Assembly (NCBI GenBank): GCA_017420605.1
Contig: JAFOIS010000001.1
Span: forward strand, 1 to 9,166
DNA length: 9,166 nucleotides
Source of the DNA: Lachnospiraceae bacterium
GTDB taxonomy: Bacteria; Bacillota; Clostridia; Lachnospirales; Lachnospiraceae
Direction of reading: 5' to 3'
Shown here: piece by piece, positions 1 to 6,001 of the stretch
How positions within the stretch are numbered: position 1 is the stretch's first letter
Layout: each line of letters starts with the position of its first letter
Notes under the pieces: model-generated
Database searches by the model: none
What the model was told of the DNA's origin: nothing
What the model saw: the letters and a program-made list of their open reading frames with translations, nothing else
Translations under genes and position numbers: made by a program

Positions 1-830
1 GAAAGGCGGAGCCGGAGCGGCAGCGCGCCGGACGGCAGCATGACCGACTCCGTGCAGCTGTGCGCCGACCAGTATTCCTCGTCTGTGAAATACTTTTCCT
101 TCAGGTGGCGCGCGGCGAAATCGCAGTAATTCTTCCAGGCGGCATTGTCCGCGAAGAACTTGCGGATCTTTTCCGAACGGTTGGAATTCTCGATCGCGTG
201 CGCAAGCAGGGCCTCGTCCATAAGGCCCCCGCCGAGCACGACTTCCCCGGCGGTCTTGAGCGCGACTTCCTTTCCGTTTTCGATGAACGCGAAATCCGTC
301 GTGGAGGAGCCGATGTCGATGACGAGTACAGGACGGGAAAGAATGTCGTAGCCGACCTGGAGATGCTTCGAACGGCAGGCGGAAACGAGCGCCGCGCGGG
401 ACTCCGAGAGGATCCGGAGCGGCGGGAAGCCGGCGTCTTCGAAGATCGCGCGGTATTCCTCGCGCGATACGGCGTCCAAGCCGGCAGGGCACCCGATGTA
501 GAAGCAGCAGTCCTCGTCCTTTACAAGATCGCCGCTCTCGTACAGCTTGCCGAGAACGCCGCCGGCGAACCGGCGCACCTTCTTTTTGCTCGCCGCGTCG
601 GTAAGGTACCGGCTTTTGAAGCGGACCTCCCGGATCTGGGCATTGGCGGCGTAGCAGGCGTTTTCGCCGATGAGGAGCTCCCCGTTCTGGAGAAGCGCAT
701 AAGCGGTAATAAAGCTTTTCGCGTCGCCGACGGTCAGGATATCCGGCGATGCGCCGTCTTTGTCGAGACGCGCGATACAGCTCTCCGCGTCTCCCAGGTC
801 AAATCCGTAATATCGATCCATCTGATCCAT
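1..830 (-). CDS. Hsp70-like actin-fold ATPase, N-terminal part (runs off left edge)
   Basis: The visible 276 residues match the N-terminal half of an Hsp70/actin-type ATPase domain. Residues 9-17 (GFDLGDAES region) occupy the phosphate-1 loop. Residues 112-150 (IGCPAG, then LSESRAALVSA) match the Hsp70 segment normally written VPAxF...INEPTAAALAY. Residues 168-185 (VLVIDIGSSTTDFAFIENG region) are phosphate-2, and GEVVLGGGLMDEALL follows. Both phosphate loops are divergent from DnaK: phosphate-1 lacks the usual GTTNS and phosphate-2 has GSSTTD rather than GGGTFD. It is therefore a specialised Hsp70-like protein, not housekeeping DnaK. Two in-frame ATGs exist, at 830 and 821. The SD-like GGAAGGG lies only about 3 nt before the first and about 10 nt before the second, so translation may begin at 821. 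It lies 51 nt downstream of the two-TM membrane protein gene and probably shares its promoter. The C-terminus and substrate domain are outside the window. Client and role are unknown. Confidence 0.82.
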   Translation of the reverse strand, partial: MDQMDRYYGFDLGDAESCIARLDKDGASPDILTVGDAKSFITAYALLQNGELLIGENACYAANAQIREVRFKSRYLTDAASKKKVRRFAGGVLGKLYESGDLVKDEDCCFYIGCPAGLDAVSREEYRAIFEDAGFPPLRILSESRAALVSACRSKHLQVGYDILSRPVLVIDIGSSTTDFAFIENGKEVALKTAGEVVLGGGLMDEALLAHAIENSNRSEKIRKFFADNAAWKNYCDFAARHLKEKYFTDEEYWSAHSCTESVMLPSGALPLRLRL

Positions 831-837
831 CCCTTCC

Positions 838-850
838 GGCCCGTGGGGCC
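838..850 (-). other. Small hairpin before the Hsp70-like start
   Basis: On the minus strand GGCCC-CAC-GGGCC forms a perfect 5-bp stem with a 3-nt loop. It sits directly upstream of the GGAAGGG ribosome-binding sequence of the Hsp70-like gene. It could modulate that gene's initiation relative to the upstream membrane-protein gene, but a 5-bp GC stem in GC-rich DNA may be chance. Confidence 0.3.
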
Positions 851-881
851 GTCCGTGTCATTATCCGTGTATGCGGGCGCT

Positions 882-1754
882 TCAGATCCCGCCCTGCGCG
901 ACGCCCTTTTTCAGAAGTTCACCGTCGTCGCCAAGGAGCGCCGGACGCAGGGTGCGTGACTCTTCTCCGGGCAGAATGTCAAAGAAAGCGGCATGCTCCT
1001 TGTCATAGGAAACGGCTTCCACGCCTTTTTTATGCAGGAAGTAGGCCGCGTCCTGCAGCTGCTCGAGCGCGTACTCCCCGTCCCCGCTCTCTTTCGCGGC
1101 GAGAAGGTCGGAGAAGAGATCGAGTTCTTCCGGCGTAAGAGCCCCGGCGGCACGTTCTTTTGCGGCTTCTTTCGACAGGGCGTCCCGCGTTTCTTTCAGC
1201 TGCTCGTCAAGCACCAGGGCCGACGCGCGGAGTGCGCGCATGACCCGGTCCGGGTCGACCGTGATCTCGATCTTATGCTCTTTTTCCGGCGGCGCGGAAA
1301 GCTGCCGGAGGAAGAGGCTGCCGAACAGGACAAGGAGCAGCGCAAGGGCCGCGAGCCCCATTTCGATCTGCGTGAAACGGTCCGTAAGGAAGGCCTCATT
1401 CCTTACGATCGGCAGGACCGCGGCGACCGCCGCGCAAAGGAGCCCGGCAAGGAAAACGATGAGGGCCGGCGCCGAGATACGCTTTGCGGAGGCTTTTTTG
1501 TGTCCGGAGGTATTCATTTCCCAGAGTTTCGGGGCGCCCGTCACGTCCGAGAGGGCCGCCGTGCTCTTTGCGGCGCGCAGAAGTTTTGCGGCTTCTTCAC
1601 GGAGCGCGTCTTCTTCGCATTCTTCCAGATACCGGAAAGTCAGCTCATCCCAGATCCGCTCTAAGACCCGTACAAGGTCCGCCGGGCCGGTCGCCGTCGA
1701 GACGGCCGCATGGAGCGCTTCCTTCCGTGCTTCAATGATCTCGTGAAGTTCCAT
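882..1754 (-). CDS. Unrecognised protein with two membrane segments, partner of the Hsp70-like gene
   Basis: A 290-residue protein I cannot assign to a named family. It has a charged, helical N-terminal part (residues 1-90, Glu-rich) and two hydrophobic segments at about 95-116 and 132-150 separated by a short charged loop. A long soluble C-terminal part (152-290) contains a predicted helical, acidic stretch (about 180-245) and ends in a segment around TLRPALL...GELLKKGVA. With two membrane passes, both soluble ends should be on the same side, most likely the cytoplasm where the Hsp70-like ATPase acts. The RPAL and KKGV bits faintly recall the end of GrpE nucleotide exchange factors, but they occur in the opposite order, so I do not call it GrpE. 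The start is an ATG with GAGG about 11 nt upstream, a rather long spacing. It is the first gene after the promoter at 1829-1857. A membrane cofactor or target of the ATPase is an inference from adjacency. Confidence 0.7.
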   Translation of the reverse strand: MELHEIIEARKEALHAAVSTATGPADLVRVLERIWDELTFRYLEECEEDALREEAAKLLRAAKSTAALSDVTGAPKLWEMNTSGHKKASAKRISAPALIVFLAGLLCAAVAAVLPIVRNEAFLTDRFTQIEMGLAALALLLVLFGSLFLRQLSAPPEKEHKIEITVDPDRVMRALRASALVLDEQLKETRDALSKEAAKERAAGALTPEELDLFSDLLAAKESGDGEYALEQLQDAAYFLHKKGVEAVSYDKEHAAFFDILPGEESRTLRPALLGDDGELLKKGVAQGGI

Positions 1755-1784
1755 ATCGTATTGATCCTCGTGTGTGCAGAAAGT

Positions 1785-1814
1785 GTCCGGCGGGAGCGAA
1801 AGCCGCCGCGGGAC
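1785..1814 (-). other. Imperfect hairpin in the leader of the membrane-protein/Hsp70-like operon
   Basis: GTCC...GGAC outer arms (1785-1788 and 1811-1814) and GGCGG/CCGCC inner arms (1789-1793 and 1803-1807) can fold with a 3-nt bulge and a loop of about 9 nt. It falls in the predicted leader of about 68 nt between the promoter and the ATG at 1754. No T-tract follows, so it is not an intrinsic terminator. A role in mRNA stability or leader control is possible but unproven. Confidence 0.3.
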
Positions 1815-1828
1815 ATAATGACAAGACT

Positions 1829-1857
1829 ATCATAGCATAAGATGGTTTTCTTTTGAA
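1829..1857 (-). promoter_or_regulatory. Sigma-A-type promoter for the two-TM protein/Hsp70-like operon
   Basis: Reading the minus strand, TTCAAA (1857-1852, 4/6 to TTGACA) is followed after exactly 17 nt by TATGAT (1834-1829, 5/6 to TATAAT). Transcription would start near G1822. The surrounding 1755-1918 interval is noticeably more AT-rich than the genes around it. No CIRCE-type heat-shock repeat is visible. No convincing intrinsic terminator for the preceding operon is visible between this promoter and the stop at 1919. Confidence 0.65.
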
Positions 1858-1918
1858 CCGATGCTGCAAAAGCCGGAAGGAGCCGCGTTGGAACGGGGGG
1901 CGTGCCGGGACCTGCATG

Positions 1919-3001
1919 TTACGGAAGTCTCGAAAGCGCTTTCCCGAACACATCGGAAAACCGGCGCGCGGCGCTCACGCGCATATGCCCTTCGGCGTCG
2001 GAAAAGCCGCCGTCATCGCGCGGCGCGCCGTCGCCGTCCGTGCCGCATACGATGTCCGTCCCGTCCGGAACCGCGTTCTGTCCGGTCACGTAGTCCAGAA
2101 AAACAAATCCGTTCTCTTCCGCCATTTTCCGCATGCGCGCGTTCATGTCTTCGAAGAAAGCGCGATCTCCGGCAAGTGTCGAAGACGGGATGGGCGTTTC
2201 TACTACGACGAGCCCGATACCATTCTTCCTGCAGAGATCTACGGTGCGCAGGAACCAGCGGCGGCTCGTTTCATATGCCTTTGATGCGGCGCCGTCTTCG
2301 CTGATGAGAACGTGCGTCTCGGAATCCCGGCCGTTTTGCGCGCTGTCGTCGATGGCGATAAACCCGTTTTCCATGACGGTCTGCAGGGGATCCTCAAAGA
2401 GTGCCATGGAATAGTTCCTGTAGGCGTCGGACTGCTTCCGTCGGACGTTTTCCGGAATGGATCGCAGGCCGCTAAGGTTCAGATACCAGGGTTCGAGCGC
2501 GTTCCGGAAATCCGATGCAAGGCAGGACGAAAGAAAGTATTCCGCCTTCGTCAGGGAGGGACGCATGACGCGAATGAGATACAGCTCAGTGTTGTTCATC
2601 CCGCCGGTATAGAGCCAGTAAGTGGGGTCGTATTCGACGATGAGCCGGCGCGGCGCGCCCGATGAAACCGTGTCTTTTGCAAGGTAATAGATATCGATCG
2701 GGTATTCGCCCCCGGCGGCCGCATTGTACGTCGTGCGGCCGGTCGATGCGGCCAGGCGGTCCGGGTCTATCGCGGCGATGCCGTGGGAAGTGCCGAGAAT
2801 GAGATCCTCGGGGGGATCATTTTCCAGAACATGCACCTTCACGCGGGTATACTGCGGCGGCACAAGGAGGAATGAGAGCAGCCGGGTCGCACAGGCAAAG
2901 AGAAGAAGCAGTATGAGCGCCGCGATAAGGAGGCGCTTTCCGCCGGAGAGCTGTTTTCCGCCGCTCCGGGATGCGGCTTCGGAGAACTCAGAAGTTCGCA
3001 T
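1919..3001 (-). CDS. Membrane-anchored SGNH/DltD-like protein, partner of the MBOAT
   Basis: A 360-residue protein with a cytoplasmic N-terminus, one transmembrane segment (about 23-47) and a large extracellular domain. Residues 67-80 (LILGTSHG then AIDP) form the GxSx block I of SGNH/GDSL-like folds, with Ser72 the probable nucleophile. VVVETPIPSS (266-275) is the usual late strand, and SDAEGHM (334-340) is the C-terminal acid/His block. That block reads DxxxH, not the usual DxxH. DltD and AlgJ/AlgX-type partners act with MBOATs in moving acyl groups onto extracellular polymers, and the gene follows the MBOAT gene directly, overlapping it by 14 nt. I chose the ATG at 3001 because GGAGGG sits 7 nt upstream. 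An in-frame ATG at 3043 would add 14 residues inside the MBOAT gene without a good ribosome site. A Gly/Asp-rich loop (about 313-333) precedes the last motif. Confidence 0.8.
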   Translation of the reverse strand: MRTSEFSEAASRSGGKQLSGGKRLLIAALILLLLFACATRLLSFLLVPPQYTRVKVHVLENDPPEDLILGTSHGIAAIDPDRLAASTGRTTYNAAAGGEYPIDIYYLAKDTVSSGAPRRLIVEYDPTYWLYTGGMNNTELYLIRVMRPSLTKAEYFLSSCLASDFRNALEPWYLNLSGLRSIPENVRRKQSDAYRNYSMALFEDPLQTVMENGFIAIDDSAQNGRDSETHVLISEDGAASKAYETSRRWFLRTVDLCRKNGIGLVVVETPIPSSTLAGDRAFFEDMNARMRKMAEENGFVFLDYVTGQNAVPDGTDIVCGTDGDGAPRDDGGFSDAEGHMRVSAARRFSDVFGKALSRLP

Positions 3002-4469
3002 ACATAAACCCTCCAAAAGCGGTATTGTCGCCGAAGAGCCCATATGAGAGCAGGAAGAAAAGGAGGAGCGCTATGCGCAGGGCGGCAGGCTTTGCGAGAA
3101 GCCGCTCCATGACCGGGACGCCCTGTTCTTTCTTAAGGCTTACCCCAAAGACAAGCGCGCAGCCGAAAAGCACCGTGCCGAAGCGGACGGCCGCTTTCAG
3201 TACGTTCCCATCAAAGGGGAGACCCAGGGAAAAGAAGGGGCCGGCAAAGGAATTTTTCAAAAGGATGAGCGCCTGCCGGACGGTGTCCGAGCGGTCGAGG
3301 AACCAGCTGATGCTTATGAGCACAAAGGTGCGGAAGATCTGGAAGAGGTGCCAGGAGCGGCTCTTGTCGTCGATATGCAGCGCGCTCTTCCATTTCCGGT
3401 ACTGCGGCGCAAGAAGCCCGGAGATCCCGATGATGACGCCGCTGTAGAGGCCGTAGAGGATGAAATGCCAGGCCGCGCCGTGCCAGACGCCGACGGCAAG
3501 GAAGACGATGATGTTGCAGAGCGCGATCGGGAGCGCGCGGCCGGCCTGCTTCGGCAGGTGTTTGCGGCACCATTTCCCGAAACGGCCTATCCGGCCGGAC
3601 AGGGAAAGCGGGTAAAAGAGGTAATCTTTCATCCAGGTGCCGAGCGTGATGTGCCAGCGGTGCCAGAAATCGGTGATGGACGTCGCGAAATACGGCTGCC
3701 GGAAGTTTTCATCCAGCCGGACGCCGAAGAGGTGCGCGATGCCGGCCGCGATGTCGATGCCGCCGGAAAAATCCATGTAGAGCTGGACGCCGTAGAGAAG
3801 GACGCCGGCGATCCCCATGCGGCTGCCTGTGTTGCGGGACGGATCGAAAATGTAATTGACCCAGACCGCCGCGTTGTCGGCAATAACGATCTTTTTGAAA
3901 TAACCGTACGCGATGCGGAGCGCCGCGCGCCGGAGGTTGTCGGGATCAAAATCCGCGCCGGCGTAAAGCGTTTCGGAAAGGCGGCCGAAGCGCCCGATCG
4001 GTCCCTGGAGGATCTGCGGGAAGAAGGACACGAAGAGCAGGTACCGGAAAAAGCCGTGCTCCGCCCGCGTCCGCTCCCAGTGCACGTCGAGGAGGTATCC
4101 GGTCGCCTGGAACATGTAGAAGGAAATGCCGAGCGGCAGAAGGAGCCGCATTTCCGCAATCGATACGCCGGGGATGCGGTTCAGGTTGGAAATGAAAAAG
4201 TTCGTGTATTTGAGGATGGCAAGAAGGCCGAAATTCAGAACGAGGACAGCCGGAACGGCGCCTTTTTTCTTCTGCTCCGCAAGGAGCGCGCCGAAAAATG
4301 TCGTCGCTGCCACGAAAAGAAGAAAAAGGATGAGCGCCGGGCCGGCGGCGAGGTAATAGGCGATGGAAAAAACAAGAAGGACGATCCACCGCCGCCTTTT
4401 CGGGACAGCGTAAAATACCGCGGCCGAGAGCGCGGTAAAAAGAAGAAAGCCAAGGGAAATGTGCGGCAT
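2988..4469 (-). CDS. MBOAT family O-acyltransferase (DltB/AlgI-like)
   Basis: A 493-residue polytopic membrane protein of typical MBOAT length with about 10-12 hydrophobic segments. Family landmarks are LKYTNFF (86-92), LPLGISFYMFQ (111-121), FPQILQGPIGR (150-160), YMDFSGG (231-237), TDFWHRWHITLG (266-277), and VGVWHGAAWHF (326-336), which holds the predicted catalytic His330. In DltB, the MBOAT takes an acyl group from a carrier protein on the cytoplasmic face and passes it across the membrane towards teichoic acid. AlgI-type members do the same for O-acetylation. The carrier-protein gene ends one base before this start codon, favouring the DltB-like role. The start is the ATG at 4469, with only a weak upstream SD (GGAA), so translation is probably coupled to the carrier gene. 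What is transferred and to which polymer is not shown by the sequence. Confidence 0.93.
   Translation of the reverse strand: MPHISLGFLLFTALSAAVFYAVPKRRRWIVLLVFSIAYYLAAGPALILFLLFVAATTFFGALLAEQKKKGAVPAVLVLNFGLLAILKYTNFFISNLNRIPGVSIAEMRLLLPLGISFYMFQATGYLLDVHWERTRAEHGFFRYLLFVSFFPQILQGPIGRFGRLSETLYAGADFDPDNLRRAALRIAYGYFKKIVIADNAAVWVNYIFDPSRNTGSRMGIAGVLLYGVQLYMDFSGGIDIAAGIAHLFGVRLDENFRQPYFATSITDFWHRWHITLGTWMKDYLFYPLSLSGRIGRFGKWCRKHLPKQAGRALPIALCNIIVFLAVGVWHGAAWHFILYGLYSGVIIGISGLLAPQYRKWKSALHIDDKSRSWHLFQIFRTFVLISISWFLDRSDTVRQALILLKNSFAGPFFSLGLPFDGNVLKAAVRFGTVLFGCALVFGVSLKKEQGVPVMERLLAKPAALRIALLLFFLLSYGLFGDNTAFGGFMYANF
3009..3014 (-). promoter_or_regulatory. Ribosome binding site that fixes the SGNH protein start
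   Basis: Minus-strand GGAGGG lies inside the end of the MBOAT gene with a 7-nt spacer to the ATG at 3001. It supports the internal, overlapping start over the longer in-frame alternative at 3043. Confidence 0.75.
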
Positions 4470-4470
4470 C

Positions 4471-4698
4471 TTACGCGTTCCGGAGTCTTTCGACCAGGGC
4501 GAAGATCGCTTCCGCGGAATTGAAATTGACCGGGATCAGCTCTTTCGGCGTGATCCGGATGTCATAGGTATCTTCGAGTTCGCCGACGAGCGACAGGATC
4601 GCGAAGGAATCGAGGATCCCGTCATCGACGAGGCCGGTCTCGTGTTCGAAATCAACGTCTGGCGCGATGTCGGACAGGATTGCAAGCAGATCATCCAT
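4471..4698 (-). CDS. Acyl/aminoacyl carrier protein (DltC-like)
   Basis: A 75-residue acidic, helical carrier protein, the standard size for DltC. The 4'-phosphopantetheine site is Ser31 in DDGILDSFAIL (25-35). DltC-type carriers are charged by the ligase upstream and hand their thioester-bound aminoacyl group to the MBOAT downstream. The gene begins 8 nt inside the end of the decarboxylase gene (shared ATGGATGA) and stops one base before the MBOAT start, so it is co-translated with its likely loading, tailoring and unloading enzymes. A strong GGAGGTG 7 nt before the ATG suggests high, independent initiation, as expected for a carrier needed in excess. By position and size it corresponds to dltC, but the cargo may not be D-alanine here, so I do not assign the symbol. 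Confidence 0.93.
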   Translation of the reverse strand: MDDLLAILSDIAPDVDFEHETGLVDDGILDSFAILSLVGELEDTYDIRITPKELIPVNFNSAEAIFALVERLRNA

Positions 4699-5977
4699 AA
4701 TTGAACACCTCCGTCGGGATAAGGTCTCTAATAAGATGGAGAACGTCGCCGCGCTTTATGTAAACACGCGGCAGGCCGCGTGAAAGAAAGAGCGCGATCC
4801 CTTCCGTTACAGCATACGCTCCCGCGCGCGTAAATACAAGCAGGTCTCCGGTCCGCGTCTTTGGAAGGAACACCTGGCGCACCAGAACGTCCGCGTAGGT
4901 ACAGAGCGATCCGCAGAGGGTATAGGGGATCGCCGGGGCAGCACCCCCGGCGGAAGTTCCGGCGGCCGCGGGATCCTTATGCAGAATGAACGGGACCTTC
5001 ATGGCCATGGTCTGGCCGTGGTAGGTGAGCTGGTGGATCCCGCCGTCCAGGATGAGGTAATTCGTTCCGAGGCTCGTCTTTGCATCCGCGACGCGGGTGA
5101 GATAGTACCCGCAGTACGCGGCGGCAAAACGCCCGAGTTCGAGTGAGATCTGCCCGCGGAAGCGGAGGGAGGCAAGCTGTTCTTTGAGATGCGCCATCAC
5201 GGCATGGTCGGACGGAAGAAGGCCGCCGCCCGGAACGGGGACGTTTCCGCAAGGGCCTTCGCATGCGGCACCGGATGCGGCTGAGATCCTTCCGGTATCT
5301 TCGAGGCCATCTGCCCGGGCTTTTCCCGAAGCCTCCCGGAAATATTCCACCGGAAGACCCGGTCCGTATTCCAGTTCTTCGACGTCGAAACCGTCATTTT
5401 CAGAAAGCCGGGCGATAAACGCGTCGATCCATATGAGTTCGCGCTCGATCTGCCGTGCTTTTTTCTGGGTGCCGGTAAAGAGCTGCAGGCCGCGGACCGA
5501 AAGATGCGGGTAATCCGCGCGCTGCCGGATAAGGCCTTCGACCGTCTCTTCATCCATGCCGAACTGGTTTCCGTCCGTCACGCGGAGAAGGACGCGGAAA
5601 ACCAGTCCGCATGCGGCGGCCGTCTTTTCCAGCATTTCCATCTGGGAGGGGGATTCCACGGTATATACAGGCCTGTCGCCGAAAGCTTCCGCCGCATGCG
5701 CAAAGTCCGCCGCATCCTTGTTCACGCCGGAAAGGACGAGCTTTTCTCCGGGAATGCCCGCCTTTTCGCAGATGTGCATTTCCCCCGGAGAGCAGACCTC
5801 GAAGGCGTCGGCATAGGGCGCAAGGTCGGCGGTCAGGAACGGGTTCGCCTTCATCGCGTAGACGAGGCGGATCTTTTCGCCGAAGAATTCCCGGATATGA
5901 CAAAACCGGGCGGTCAGCTCATCCGCCGAAAAGACGTAGGACGGCGACGGGAGGGATTCGAATTCGGAATACTGCAT
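4691..5977 (-). CDS. Type III-fold PLP decarboxylase (BtrK/diaminopimelate decarboxylase-like)
   Basis: A 428-residue member of the Orn/DAP/Arg decarboxylase family: alanine-racemase-like TIM barrel, then a beta domain. Lys43 in YAMKANP is the PLP Schiff-base lysine. FGMDEE (139-144) and LFTGTQ (166-171) are hallmarks I recall from the BtrK/exosortase-associated subgroup. LELGR (279-283) replaces the usual EPGR, and CGSLCTYADVL (355-365) carries the active-site Cys359. GAYAV (386-390) holds the C-terminal Tyr. The usual PLP-phosphate GGGxG loop appears altered to GPGLP (205-209), and there are Ala/Gly-rich insertions at about 217-258 and 334-349. AGGAG lies 4 nt before the ATG, and the ligase gene ends 24 nt upstream. 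BtrK decarboxylates glutamyl bound to carrier BtrI, so action on the carrier-bound substrate is plausible. A free-amino-acid decarboxylase or a racemase are alternatives, though Cys359 and the C-terminal domain argue for decarboxylation. Confidence 0.88.
   Translation of the reverse strand: MQYSEFESLPSPSYVFSADELTARFCHIREFFGEKIRLVYAMKANPFLTADLAPYADAFEVCSPGEMHICEKAGIPGEKLVLSGVNKDAADFAHAAEAFGDRPVYTVESPSQMEMLEKTAAACGLVFRVLLRVTDGNQFGMDEETVEGLIRQRADYPHLSVRGLQLFTGTQKKARQIERELIWIDAFIARLSENDGFDVEELEYGPGLPVEYFREASGKARADGLEDTGRISAASGAACEGPCGNVPVPGGGLLPSDHAVMAHLKEQLASLRFRGQISLELGRFAAAYCGYYLTRVADAKTSLGTNYLILDGGIHQLTYHGQTMAMKVPFILHKDPAAAGTSAGGAAPAIPYTLCGSLCTYADVLVRQVFLPKTRTGDLLVFTRAGAYAVTEGIALFLSRGLPRVYIKRGDVLHLIRDLIPTEVFNYG
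4706..4712 (-). promoter_or_regulatory. Strong ribosome binding site of the carrier-protein gene
   Basis: Minus-strand GGAGGTG with a 7-nt spacer to the ATG at 4698. It lies inside the 3' end of the decarboxylase gene. It is one of the best SD sequences in the operon and would allow the carrier protein to be made in excess of its enzymes. Confidence 0.7.
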
Positions 5978-6001
5978 GGGTCTCCTTTCGCTGCGGCTGT
6001 C

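Noticed and set aside
852..870. Direct repeat TCCGTGT x2, 12 bp apart
   Set aside because: Only 7 bp and two copies in a short gap between genes; likely chance.
882..950. GrpE-like C-terminus in the two-TM protein
   Set aside because: RPAL and KKGV elements are present, but in the reverse order to GrpE and without its dimer helix and beta-domain pattern.
60..959. 299-residue open frame on the plus strand
   Set aside because: Antisense to the Hsp70-like gene, whose minus-strand reading shows two phosphate-loop motifs.
1855..1918. Intrinsic terminator after the dlt-like operon
   Set aside because: GC-rich tracts and a short TTTT occur, but I could not pair a stem next to the T run on the minus strand.
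3348..4523. 391-residue open frame on the plus strand
   Set aside because: Antisense to the MBOAT gene. The highly charged, Lys/Arg/Glu-rich translation is the reverse complement of hydrophobic codons, with no ribosome site of note.
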